Positions 1-10,790 of a DNA stretch of 64,000 nucleotides are shown piece after piece. The translations under genes were made by a program, and so were the position numbers. How positions within the stretch are numbered: position 1 is the first letter of the stretch; every line of letters begins with the position of its first letter. The notes under the pieces were generated by a model that was not told the origin of the DNA, searched no databases, and saw nothing but the letters and a program-made list of their open reading frames with translations. The stretch comes from Oscarella lobularis (lineage: Eukaryota > Porifera > Homoscleromorpha > Homosclerophorida > Oscarellidae), in contig NC_089175.1 of assembly GCF_947507565.1 (NCBI RefSeq), positions 1,539,733 through 1,603,732 of the forward strand, written 5' to 3'.

Positions 1-758
1 AACGTTGCGCCAGGCTGAAATGACGTTTCCCAGCGATATGTCCGGACAACAGTTCAAAGCGTTGTCTCGTAGACAAATGGAATCGAAGCCCGATCTCGAA
101 CGAAGAACGTCGTGAGAAAAGGAACACGTGGCTTGAATTTTTTCCAAGGTGAAATCGGCTTTGAAAACAATTCGAGGACTGACGAGAAAATCCGTTGCAG
201 TGCACAGTTGCAAAACCGCGTCGACTCTACTACCAGAACTAGTAGTAGTAATAGGAGTTGGGATGAAAGTAGGACTTGTAACCACTGAAGGTGTAATCAC
301 TGAAGGAGGATCTGTAATCACGCACGACGGCTCCGAGTCTGAAAAGCAGGAGACGTCTACTTTGTTAAAAAGCGTGTCGACTTCTGTCGCCTCCGTTGAA
401 TTTTGTATGTTGTCCAGCGTCAGAATTTTCTTCTTTATGTCTGTGCCACGAGTCTCGAAGCCCTGAAATATAAAAACGATGACGTCATAAGTTTTATACC
501 CCTTTAATTATTAATGTCAACCTTGGAAGGGTCGTCGAAGGACGGTAGAGGAACGATTGCGTAGTCCAGAACGCCAAACAGAACTGTCGAGCCGAATACG
601 ATCAGAAGCATTGCCCACGGATATTTGGCGACGAAATCGGCGTATCCGATCCTTGGGAGAGATGGCTTTAGTTTGACTTCCACTCTCCTATCTAAATAGC
701 GGACGTCTCACCTGGCGCATTGACACTCAGAACGGCGGCGTTTCGTCTCCGAATCCAT
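1..758 (-). CDS. DISP: Dispatched-like RND transporter, 5' part only
   Basis: This is the amino-terminal part of a Dispatched homologue, the RND-family membrane protein that releases lipid-modified Hedgehog-type ligands. The rest lies beyond position 1. Exons read at 758-712, 687-522 and 462-1. The first membrane helix (YPWAMLLIVFGSTVLFGVL) is followed by GFETRGTDIKKK, matching the Dispatched pattern GFEPRGT. Farther on, the conserved extracellular segment FDSICLRDNALNCCPDISLG matches the family in spacing and cysteines. A Ser/Thr/Pro-rich insert lies between them. The start at 758 is the first ATG after an in-frame stop, but it requires a 24-nt intron at 688-711, so the first exon is uncertain. 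The inverted repeat at 776 begins immediately upstream and could have displaced an older first exon or promoter. Confidence 0.8.
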
Positions 759-775
759 TTGCTGAACTGCTGAAT

Positions 776-2445
776 TAGAGTCCCGTATCTAGTTTCGAAC
801 GCATCAAGTTTGGAACAGGCGTTTATACCCTAAAACAGACTAGGATAAAAAACGGTTAAAAGCGAAAATGTAGCACAATAACTCACAAATCTTCCTGTAA
901 AATTGCAGCTCTCTCCGTTGAGTGGTATGCGAGTAAGCGCAGTTAGAAGAGGAGGAAGTCATGTGATCGGTCTTTCGAACACACCCATCGGCTTTGGAAC
1001 AGCCTCTCTAACTCTGTTATCCGTCATCGCACAGAGACGTGCTATGTACCGTTGGAAAGCTTAAAGCCTCTTCTATTTAGCTAAATTTACGCGATTGTCG
1101 TAGATTGTATTCTCGCTGAGATATCGCCGGTAGAGTACCGACGGGTAGCGTGATCTAGATTGGAACGCAAGTTTTTTCTTAGCCAACCGGTTCTACGCCT
1201 TCAAACGCCACCAAATCGTGCATGCAGTCTTCCTGTACTGCTATCTCTAGGATTCGACCGTTATGTAGCTATAAACTCCTGAAAGGGCCTTTATCTATGA
1301 AATGGGCCGTTGAAGAGCATGTCAACCCGGAAGCACAAATTCTAGCTAAGACAGTAATTTGCTTGTTTTCTTCAAAAAATGCAAAATCATGTTTTTCTGC
1401 TTTGGCTAGGTAGGAATATTGGAGGTTTTACGTACGGGGCATAGAGGTCTCACCAACATTGAAATGTGACCAGGCTTGTTGTGAGTTCATTAGAATTCAT
1501 CAATAAAGACACATAACAGGTCTTACAGGTTCTCTAAAGCATTTATCTTTGAGCAGCTAGTCTTGGTTTTCACGGAGTTCTAGTATGTTACATCATAGAC
1601 TCTCAAACTACCAAGTCTTGATGTTTTTGATCATATAACGTTATTTAGAGTGAAACTTTTTGAAGAAAATAAGTTCACGAACAAGCCTAGTCAAATTTTA
1701 AATTTTTGCGAGAAACCTTCAAAAATTATACTAAACCAAGAAAAAGAGATGTGATTTATAGGAGAAAAAACGCAAATTACCGTTATAGCTTCAATTTGTG
1801 CTACCGGATTGCTTTCTCACATCAAATGATCTTCAATGGCAAATTCCTTTCAGGAATTTATAGCTACATAACGGTCGAATCCTAGAGATAGCAGTACAGG
1901 AAGACTGCATGCACGATTTGGTGGCGTTTGAAGGCGTAGAACCGGTTGGCTAAGAAAAAACTTGCGTTCCAATCTAGATCACGCTACCCGTCGGTACTCT
2001 ACCGGCGATATCTCAGCGAGAATACAATCTACGACAATCGCGTAAATTTAGCTAAATAGAAGAGGCTTTAAGCTTTCCAACGGTACATAGCACGTCTCTG
2101 TGCGATGACGGATAACAGAGTTGGAGGCTGTTCCAAAGCCGATGGGTGTGTTCGAAAGACCGATCACATGACTTCTAACTGCGCTTACTCCCATATAACT
2201 CATTCTCGCTGCAATTTTACGCGAAGATTTTCGAGTTATTGTGCTCTCATGCGCTCACATGACTTCCTCCTCTTCTAACTGCGCTTACTCGCATACCACT
2301 CAACGGAGAGAGCTGCAATTTTACAGGAAGATTTGTGAGTTATTGTGCTACATTTTCGCTTTTAACCGTTTTTTATCCTAGTCTGTTTTAGGGTATAAAC
2401 GCCTGTTCCAAACTTGATGCGTTCGAAACTAGATACGGGACTCTA
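776..2445. repeat. 1.67-kb inverted repeat (foldback element)
   Basis: The outer parts, about 776-1286 and 1846-2445, are near-identical reverse complements. They start with TAGAGTCCCGTATCTAG and end with its complement. Homology continues inward in a clearly more diverged form almost to a central loop near 1570-1610, so the whole element could fold into one long hairpin. The right arm holds an extra block of about 90 bp (about 2171-2262), which is a diverged copy of the segment next to it and is absent from the left arm. No transposase reading frame and no clear target-site duplication were seen. It could be a non-autonomous foldback DNA element or an inverted duplication. A transcript across it would form a long double-stranded RNA. 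The 2446-2723 stretch beyond it shows nothing recognisable. Confidence 0.9.
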
Positions 2446-2723
2446 TAAGATTTAGATCGGATTTGCCGCTGGCAGTGCCACCCGTGCACGTTCCAAGGGC
2501 GTATCTGGCCTACAAATCGGTAACTCTTCAAGCTGCTTGTCCCGGATACACTAATCCCTAAACCTAGAGAACAATGGAGTGAGAGGTTCCTACCAGCTCT
2601 ACTGTACCTAACCACTGTAATTGTGACCGTAACTGTTTGTTTATCCAGAGATAAAAGTTTGGTAAAACCTTAACCTAATTAGCTACAGTAGATACCTCCA
2701 GATAAAAAGCAAGTCTCATACGT

Positions 2724-3721
2724 CTAAAGCTTTGACCAGTAATACGACTCATGAGCAACAAGAGCCCTACTAATATCATTCAGAGATGTGCACCCTGAAA
2801 GAAGGAGCACGTGATAAAATTAAAAGAAAAAAAGCTCTTCTGGATTACCTGACAAAGCCATTGCTGTACGAAACTCTTCTCGCAGTATTTCCATCACTTG
2901 CTTTACTCCATCTGCTCCCTATCGCAAATCCAATCCAAAGAAAGGAAAAGGAAACTCACGAGTATGCCTCACCTTATATGCAAGACCAAACAGTATAGGT
3001 CTCCCAACAAATACGGCCCTGGCACCCAAAGCCAAAGCCTTTAGCACATCCGTTCCATGTCGAATGCCTCCGTCAAGGTAAATCTCAGCTCTACCATCAA
3101 CAGCATGAACGATCTCAGACAACACCTCAATCTAAATCAACCAGATATTTCACAGAAATGAAGATATACTGTACTATATGAATTTTGCCTACGGTAGCTG
3201 GAACTCCATCTAGCTGTCTTGCACCGTGATTGGATACCCATATTCCAGACACGCCTCTTTCGACCGCCTCTCTTGCGTCTTTGCCGGTCAAGATTCCCTT
3301 CAAAACGATCGGCAATCGAGTGACTGATATCAGCCAAGGCACGGAGTCCCAATTTAGAGTAGGATCGATCATCGTCTGAAGACGCCGAGCCATTCTAGGG
3401 TTGCCCTGACTTTGAGTCTCAGAAAATTTGCTCGCCGTTTCCTTTGAAAAATTCTCAAATTTCAACGAACGAGGCAAAACGAAGCGATTTCGGATGTGAT
3501 CATAACGTTGTCCCATCATGGGCATGTCAACGGTCAGCACAATCGCTTCGTATCCCATCTTTTCGGCCCGTCGAATCAGATCAACAGTCGTCTCGCGACT
3601 GGAATCAATGTGGAGCTGAAACCAGCGCACGCCGCCGGGTGCCGAGCGCGCAACGTCTTCAATTGAAGTTGTTGACCACCAACTCAGCGTCATGCAACTG
3701 CTGAGATCAGCTAGTGCTAAA

Positions 3722-3756
<35 letters not shown>

Positions 3757-4206
3757 GCAAAATGCTTTATATGTAGCCCGCGTCACTGGCCGCGTCAGTA
3801 CGAGAGGGGAAAAGAGATAAATTATAAACAAATAAATATACGTGGGAGTTCTGTCTGTCACATTCCCCCGTACCTTTTGCTGTGGCGATTTCTCCGTCCG
3901 GGTGAGCCATCCGTTGAATTCCCGTCGGAGCGGCGCAAATAGGAAAGGCGATGCGACGTCCGAGCAGTGTCGTTTCGGTTGAAACGCGAGAGACGTCGCG
4001 AAGAACGCGCGGACGAAGACGCAGTCTTTGCGAAAACATTCGGTCTTTTGAGAGCTGATTGCGGCGTCTGACCTTCGAAATGCTGCCGTGTTCTCTTCCA
4101 GCGTTTGCTGTCCACTTGCTCCGGAGAAGTAGTAGTCTCTGGCGCTCTTGGGGAGATGCTCGTGTGCGTAGCGTTCGAAATCGGAGACACAGACAAGAGC
4201 CGCCAT
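2724..4206 (-). CDS. HAO1: 2-hydroxyacid oxidase (glycolate oxidase family), peroxisomal
   Basis: This FMN-dependent oxidase converts 2-hydroxyacids such as glycolate to 2-oxoacids and H2O2 in peroxisomes. Six exons join in frame: 4206-4073, 4025-3874, 3710-3193, 3131-2973, 2918-2849 and 2794-2724. They give 367 residues, against about 370 in human HAO1. Visible family motifs are [13 protein letters not shown] near the start, the FMN-site stretch [14 protein letters not shown], the active-site region [16 protein letters not shown] with the catalytic His, and [20 protein letters not shown] for FMN phosphate binding. The protein ends in SKL, a canonical type-1 peroxisomal targeting signal, which independently supports the last splice junction. 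Introns are 47-163 nt; the longest holds an AATC repeat. HAO1 versus HAO2 orthology was not tested. Confidence 0.94.
3722..3757. repeat. (AATC)n microsatellite in HAO intron 2
   Basis: About nine copies of AATC lie inside the 163-nt intron 3711-3873 of the hydroxyacid oxidase gene and account for much of why it is longer than its neighbours. Confidence 0.9.
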
Positions 4207-4418
4207 TACATTTAGCGGTTCTGCGCGTATCAGTGCGTGTTCTGCGTAAAAAAATTCTTGAGACTTGAGATGAGCGGGGATCTGAAAATCAGTATTGTAT
4301 TTGTGAGTGTGACCGTTTGTTTTATTCTTGTTAGTGCAATCTAGCAGGCATAGAGACAAATTCAATATTACTTGTCTACCCAGACTACAAATATTATCAT
4401 CAAATGTCTCTCTAACTG

Positions 4419-5205
4419 TTATTTCCTTTTCCCGGTACCAGAAGGTTTCTTGGTCACTTTACGCTTTGACGTCCCAGAGAACATTTGTTGTAGCCATTTT
4501 GAAGGGTCAAAAACATCCGATGGTCGCGTGTTGAACATGTCACGTCTCATATCCTCCATTTGCTATCAACGAAGAAAAAATAAATAAAGAGTAAACAAAC
4601 TAGCAAGAACAGTTCACCTTCTGCGAATCAGCATCCATGGAGCCCATCAGCCGAGGAATGACAGCCAAAAGCAGTACAGGCAAAAGCATCATAAGCACCT
4701 AAAAAAACCACATCGCATGACGTCATCTTTTCTAGTCTATGATCTCGTTTACCATGGGATTCATAAGGGAATCGGTCCAATGCCACGTCTCGCGCTTCTC
4801 GAAGAAACTCGCCTTACCTTTTGTCTTGAAGTGAAGCGGATAGCGTATCTGCTGAACGACGCCCGGCTGAAGCCAGTCGACGCGACGCGCTCGCATTTTT
4901 CCTTTGCTCTTCGAGCTGATTTCGACGCGCGCCGGCTGAAAGCCGTGATTCGGCGAGCTCACTTCGACCACGTGCGATCCGGGCGGCACGTTTGAGACGA
5001 TGAACGAGCCGTCAGGCTTCAGAAAGCCGACGTACTCGCCGCCGTTGACGATTATTCGCGTTTGAGGACCCCAGTCGGCGATCGGTTCGTTTTCAACAAA
5101 CACTTTGCCTTCGATCTTGTACACAGCGTTCCCATCGGCGTCGGCGTCTTCGCTTTGCGAGGAGACGAGCACAAACGCTCCGAAAAACACGATTAGCGCA
5201 CGCAT
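4419..5205 (-). CDS. EMC7: ER membrane protein complex subunit 7
   Basis: EMC7 is the lumenal beta-sandwich subunit of the ER membrane protein complex, which inserts membrane proteins. Three exons (5205-4753, 4698-4618, 4562-4419) give about 225 residues, close to the human length of about 242. A signal peptide (MRALIVFFGAFVLVSS) is followed by the carboxypeptidase-regulatory-like fold, including the family segments FLKPDGSFIVSNVPPGSHVV and RYPLHFKTKG. Then comes FFEKRETWHWTDSLMNPM, a hydrophobic segment (VLMMLLPVLLLAVIPRLMG) and a basic tail. The start was chosen at the Met directly before the signal peptide. An in-frame ATG at 5259 would add 18 residues in front of it and fits less well. 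The gene sits head-to-head with the ZU5-glycosyltransferase gene. Confidence 0.93.
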
Positions 5206-5280
5206 CGTTGAAGGGCGGCGCATGTGCAGCAGACTACAGACTACAGCGGCAGCCCGCATCCGCTCGCATCAGTCAGAATT
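5206..5280. promoter_or_regulatory. Bidirectional promoter interval, EMC7 / ZU5-GT gene
   Basis: Only 75 bp separate the two proposed start codons of divergent genes, so both promoters and 5' leaders must share or overlap this interval. No TATA box is evident. Confidence 0.5.
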
Positions 5281-7681
5281 ATGGTAATCAAATGCATTCC
5301 GAATCGCTATCGGGGAGACCGTGATTGTTTGAATCTTCGCAGACCGAAGAACGTGTGAGCCGCGAAACGGCGTCGAGCGATCCTGCTGCTTTACAGGATG
5401 TCGAAGGAAATGGTTCACAACTGGAGACTTTGAGCGAGTCATTGACAACCGCGTTGGTTGGCGCCGGGCAACCCAGTATCTTGGTTAACGCTTCGTTTGA
5501 AGATAAAGTGACGCAGCTACACTTGGATCTCGTCCATGATGTGACGATCAGCATTGGACCAGAAGAAGATAAACAAACGATTGTCGTTGATTCAACTTTT
5601 GAAGTCATCTTCCCGGAGTCGGCGCTTGACTATCAAACAGATGTCAATATTTTCGTCTACAAAGCTCGTGAAGCGGGCTTCACAAGGTTCGTCGCAGTGG
5701 AACCGGTCGGACTTCAATTTACCTCACAAGTTGAGCTTCGTTTTCGCCACTGTCTGACCTCTGAAAGGCCTCGGACCATCACATTTCTCTATTGCAACCA
5801 CTTGATCTCAGGTTGCACGTTGGAAAGAGCTGAGCTGTGGAACGAGCAGACAGCGAGTGACAGTCAGAGTGCAATAACAGTCGATGACGATTGGGCAATT
5901 TGGCGAGTTGACGATTTTAGCGGAAGAGGCGCTGGGTTGAGTGGCTTTCGGCGGCTGTCCCTCATGGCCTTCATATCTCGGTCTTTCCACCCTCAGCCAA
6001 TTCAAGTTTGTTTTCATTTGGTAGCTGACGATGATCACGAATCTGTCATTAAGGATATTGAGTACCATAGCCCACAATTCCGCTTTCACTCTAAGGCATG
6101 GGTATATATTGAATCTTCATGTGAAAGTGTCACGTTGAAGCTTGAGCGCATCTTTGATCCTTGGACGAAGTGCGAAGTTCTGTGCAATCCGTTTCATTTC
6201 ACTTCTGAGAAAGTTGACTTTTTCTTCAATGAACATGATGCTTACAGGAAAACCCATTTATTCTTGTTTACGACACCGTATGAATCTCGCCATTCTCCTT
6301 TTATTGCTGCTTTTTCCATGGGTGAGACGGCCCTGCTAATACGTGTGAATTCGCCGGCGACGTCAAGCAAGGGTAAAAATTAATAAGCAGGTGTAAATGT
6401 ATATACATATCTAGTGATAATTTGTCCTTTTACAGAAGAAAGGAGCACGAAGACAGAAGAACCGCAGTTACCGCAGTTACCAACTCCCAGTCCGCCAAGA
6501 ACCGGTAAGCGCATCTAGCAATGACAAGATAAATTCTTATGTGCTAATATGTAGGTAATATTCGGGTTTTGGTGCTGTCCGATGAATGGACTTCTTCAAA
6601 AGGAGGGCTTTCGACATTCAATCGCCTCTTATGCGCTGAGGCGCTATCAAAAGCTGATGGCGTCGACGTCATATGTGCTGTGAAGTCCTCCTTTACAAAG
6701 GAAGAATACGATTCCGCCGCCGCAGTGAATGTCCAGCTGACGACATTCCTCTTGCTCCGGGACGTGGTAGATGTCGTCGTGGGCCATCAACAAGTAACAG
6801 GCCACGACGCACAGGAGTACGCTCACAGCTTCGGTGAGGCCGGTCACAGAGTTTGCCATGTCCACTTTCTTCACACTTGGCCAGAAGATCTTGAGCGATT
6901 TAAAGGAGGAACTGATGCAGCGCTAAAGGAAGAAGAAAAAGTGGAAAAACAGCAAAGCATTGCAAAGAAAGCGTCTGTCGCTGCCTGCGTTGGCCCTTTT
7001 CTCTTTAAAAAGTGGGATGCGCGTCTCCGTGGCGAGAATATGCTTCGTTTCACTCCAGGCCTGATCAATCCGTCGGATGGAGTCCACAGGATTGCTGGCG
7101 AAGTGACCATTATAACCATTGGCAGGCTGGACGACACCATTGTCAAAGGCGTGGACACCGTCATTGCCAGCTTGGAGCATATCAAGGAGAAAGGGCACAG
7201 CTACATGAAGTTCGTTTTTCGCGGCACGCCTGAAGAGCAGGTGGAAAAACGGGAAGCAGAGTTGCGAAAGATCTATAAGAATGCCTACGTGAGGAAGTTT
7301 GATGACTTGCCAGGTAAGATCGACGACGATCTCCTAGGAGTCGATTTGCTGCTGATGCCGTCGCGAGGCGAGGCATTTGGCCTCGTCGCATTGGAAGCCT
7401 TGTCAAAAGGCATTCCATTCATAGCCAGCTATTCGTCCGGATTTGCAATGTGCATCCGGGAGATCATCGGAGAAGTGGAATTGGATGACTGGTTCATTAG
7501 CAATGAAGAAGGTCCCGACGTGTTGGCAGAGAAAATCATTGGAATCGTCGGCACGGAAGAACAACGGAAGGCATCGTTCGAGAAGGCAAATGACATCAGG
7601 AAAAAGTACGATCAAAAATTCAAGTGGAAGCCGCAGGCTGAGGCACTGCTTCAAAAATGCCGCGAATTTCTAGATCAGTAA
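5281..7681 (+). CDS. ZU5-UPA-like / GT4 glycosyltransferase fusion protein
   Basis: Four exons (5281-5283, 5343-6372, 6436-6504, 6555-7681) join in frame into about 742 residues. The first contributes only the initiator Met, and this start is inferred because the long frame has no upstream ATG. Residues of about 60-200 resemble a ZU5 domain: a beta-rich stretch with FEVIFPESALDYQTDVNIFV, and VEPVGLQF before PVEL-like strands. About 210-340 looks like the UPA domain that follows ZU5 in UNC5, PIDD and ankyrins. At the ZU5 end, DDFSG stands where self-cleaving members have HFS. A short proline-rich linker leads to a GT-B glycosyltransferase of the GT4 type at about 378-742, with the Gly-rich loop GGLSTFN, the GRLD strand, KGVD, and the EX7E signature GEAFGLVALEALSKGIP. 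No signal peptide is seen, so the protein is probably cytosolic. The substrate is unknown. Confidence 0.8.
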
Positions 7682-8150
7682 CTTCTTCAGCCTTGTTTGC
7701 TTGTTATGTCGTCGCTATATTTTGGTTGTTGTGTACACGTTTCTGCAAGAGGTTAGGGTGTGTACTGTATTTGTGAGTGGTTTATTGAACGTGAAGCAGC
7801 TAGTGAAACGAGGAGTCTCGAAGATTTGCATGACACGTCGAACAGGTAAGATCACGATGTTGCGTGCATCATGAGACCGATTCCTTCTGTACACTAAAAT
7901 TGTTTGACAATATAGCGCATCATCTATGCACTGCACACGTAGACTACTTCCGTGTTCATGTAGAACACTGTGCTGCGCTATATTTTCCCACCGTAAGATG
8001 GCTTTGACAGAATGAGATTTATTCGCCTTCGCTTCCTTCGCTTCCTTCGCTTCCTTAGCATCCGATGACGAATTTAAATGTCCCGTACAATAAAAGTTTG
8101 TCCCGTACCTCAACAACAGCCGGCTGCTAACCGTGCAGCCTCTTCGGACG
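7682..8150. other. Intergenic stretch with a short minisatellite
   Basis: This 469-bp gap lies between the ZU5-GT stop and the germ cell-less start. It should hold the 3' end of the former and the leader of the latter. At about 8029-8058 a 9-bp unit (TTCGCTTCC) is repeated about three times. No convincing coding sequence was seen on either strand. Confidence 0.6.
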
Positions 8151-10438
8151 ATGGGGAACGCCGTTCCGAAGCTCGACGGAATGACATTGTCTCCGACGGA
8201 CGCGTCGTCGCAATCGGCGCGAAAACGAGCGCACCATTCACACGAAAGCGACGAACAGTCGGAAATCGTCGAAGAAGCGGCGCCGAGGTTCGACGAAACG
8301 CGTCTTCTAGCGCTCCGATCATCTCTCGGTGCTCTAGACAAAAGATTCGAAAGACGTCGTTGTACATTTACGAAACGATGTTCGTCCAAGGCGCAAACGC
8401 GGACGTCGTGATCGCCGCTTTAGGTACGTACGAATAGCCGTACTGCAACGATAGTCGATCGTCGTCTCGTCAGGCAAAGAGTGGCGTCTCCATCGGATCT
8501 ATCTGTGCCAGGTTCGCAAGGGAAAAGAGACACGCCTCCCTATTTCTGACTCGTCCGCTCTCTTTATAGTCGTCCTATTTCTCCGCTCTCTTCAACGGAA
8601 ATTGGAAGGATTCGAACGATTCGCGCATCGAAATCGAGATTCTCGATCCAAACATAACGAAAGAAGGCAAACGACGTCGCGAACGTGATTCCGTCATAGT
8701 TCTAATCTGATGTCACACAGCTCTTCACGCGACCTTTGGTTCCCTCTACAAAGACGACGTCACGCTGACGACCGATGAAGTCGTTTCCGTACTGGCAACG
8801 AGTCGCATGCTTCAAGTGGTGAGAGGGAGTTCACCTTTCCCTCCTTGGGAGGAGCGCTAAATTGACGAATAAATAAATAAAACTATATAGGAAGGGCTAC
8901 TGGAGCAGTGCATCGGATTCATGACGAGTCACATAACGTAAGTGGAACTAAACGTTTCCTCTTCGTTTCGTCTATCAAATGAGATCATAGGCCCGAAGTG
9001 GTGTGTGTATTCTATCAGGCGGCTCGGGAGTACGGGCTCGAATCAGTCGAGCTTCAGTGAGTAATAAAAGTCTGCTCATCGTTTTGAAGATTTTTGGCGT
9101 TTGCTTCTTCCTAAAGATGCTTTGAATGGTTGCAGCAACGTCTGATGACAGCTCAAAGTGTGACGTTACTGAAGGAGCTCAGGCACATTACCAGTTTAAT
9201 TAATTAATTAATTAATTTTTAAAAATATGATTTATAGTGGGGAGCTGCTGCTTCGGTTGGTCGTCTCTCCGAAGCTGTTTGTGATGCAGGTTGAGATGGA
9301 TTTATACACGCTGGTTAAAGAGGTGGGCGGATAGTGATATCATATGGGCAGGTCTGAGTAAACGATGCCTCCTATCTGTTTAGTGGCTCTATCTCCAGCT
9401 CTTTCCTAATTCAACAGTGTCTGATATTGTGCAATTACAGAAGGAAGCAGACGCTCATTTTAGTTCCTTGAAATGTATTTTGGTTTTTCTCTCTCCTTTT
9501 GCTGTTTTGCGGTATGCTATCGATTTAGCTGGCGAATTTTTGGATACCGAAGCCGGCAAACCCTACCGCGACATCTTCAAGGGAATCCGTTTTCAGCATA
9601 TCATAAACGACGCCTCGTCGGTGCGGATATTGGACAGAGAGTCAATCATACCGCAATGTAAGACAGCGGAGGGGAAAAATAATCAGAAAACTAAATGCGA
9701 ATTCGCCGTAGCTTGGCTACTACCGCTTTACAAGAAACAATGGCAAAAGATGCTGAAAGTAAACCAGAAGCAAGACCACGGGTAAGACGTCCGAGAAGAT
9801 GAGGATCCCAACTTCATTCCGCCATTGCAGTCCTAGCATGAACGAAGACGTATTCGACGCCACCTGTATACGGTGCGGTCGCATTCTACAGCAGAACGGC
9901 GAGGCAAGCATATAGTAGAATTCGCCCTAATCATCAAACGAGTGATTGCTTTGCGTCTAGTACTGTTGGAGATGGACGGGATACCTGTTCGGCTTCGACG
10001 TGCTGGTATCATTCTCTAATGGGTCAGTGCTGGACTTGTGCCTCCTGCGTCTAGTCAACGTTACTCTATAGGTTCATATTCTTTAAGCGTAATACGTATA
10101 GTCAGCCGTGTCTGTCGTCCGTGAGTCTGCAGTCAAAACGAGCTATAGCATTAAAGTAAGATTCTTTCAGCCGTAGTCCGTTCCTAATAGCATTGAGTCT
10201 GTTCTTTTTAGAGTAACAGCGGCGTCTTTTGATGCCAGTGGTAGACCGACCTTTAAGAAATCGACTGATTTCATTCGTGTGGTCTTTGCACCTGACGAAG
10301 TGAGATCAAATGGCTACTTCACGTCTTCCCGTACTTTGTTGACTTCGTGTATTATAGGAAGTTCTTGTGATGACCTTGGAGAAGCCCGTTCGGTTTCCGC
10401 TCCACTTGTCTGTCAGCATGGCATTGGTGAGCGAATAA
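8151..10438 (+). CDS. GMCL1: Germ cell-less-like BTB/BACK protein
   Basis: This is a homologue of Drosophila germ cell-less / vertebrate GMCL1, a nuclear-envelope BTB-BACK adaptor for CUL3 ubiquitin ligases. It starts MGNAVPK, an N-myristoylation-type motif shared in kind with fly and human proteins, followed by a basic stretch. The BTB domain begins YIYETMFVQGANADVVIAAL and continues in short exons with KEWRLHRIYLCQ, SSYFSALFNGNWK and LHATFGSLYKDDV. BACK-region exons follow (CVFYQAAREYGLESV, LFVMQVEMDLYTLVKE). The carboxy-terminal domain has YCWRWTGYLFGFDVL, FKRNTYSQPC and a final TLEKPVRFPLHLSVSMAL. At least ten short introns are needed. One junction, near 9205-9240 next to a TTAA repeat, could not be resolved with canonical splice sites. 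The gene otherwise appears complete. Confidence 0.88.
9199..9222. repeat. (TTAA)n microsatellite
   Basis: About six TTAA units lie at the unresolved exon-intron boundary of the germ cell-less gene. The same short TTAA-type repeat recurs at 46369-46388 and 55261-55275. Confidence 0.85.
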
Positions 10439-10790
10439 GTAAGGAAAGAACGTATAAATTTTCACGTACGAGAGAAAATCCGCCTATGTATTTGATTAAG
10501 AACAGAGCATAAGTTTGTACAGATCAAAGCATGTGACATGTAGTCGTCTCCTTCCTACTGACAGTTCGGTTTACAAATCTAAACGCCTTTAGATTCAGTG
10601 CCACGTGTAGGTGCAGCAAGGTGTCACATCGCAGCTGGAAGGATTTGTAATTTCGCGCTCTATTTTTCTGTCCTTGGTCCTACGTAAGATTAGTGCAGCT
10701 GAAGTGCACAGGAATCAACTTGTTACGAGCACCTGATCTTCAAGGGAATAAAATCGACCGAGTTTACTCTTCCTTTGATCACTTCTACAG
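10439..10790. other. Intergenic, nothing recognised
   Basis: This 352-bp gap lies between two plus-strand genes. It presumably carries the 3' end of germ cell-less and the promoter of the next gene. No reading frame, repeat or RNA structure stood out. Confidence 0.5.

Noticed and set aside
149-466. Plus-strand 105-residue frame
   Set aside because: It is antisense to the Dispatched exon, which has clear family motifs.
2388-2615. Minus-strand 75-residue frame at the right end of the inverted repeat
   Set aside because: It starts without splice or family support and half of it is repeat arm.
4732-5259. Upstream ATG (5259) as the EMC7 start
   Set aside because: It would place 18 residues ahead of a good signal peptide; the Met at 5205 heads the signal directly.
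7715-8389. Minus-strand frame of 224 residues
   Set aside because: It overlaps the first exon of germ cell-less antisense, is low in complexity and has no recognisable domain.
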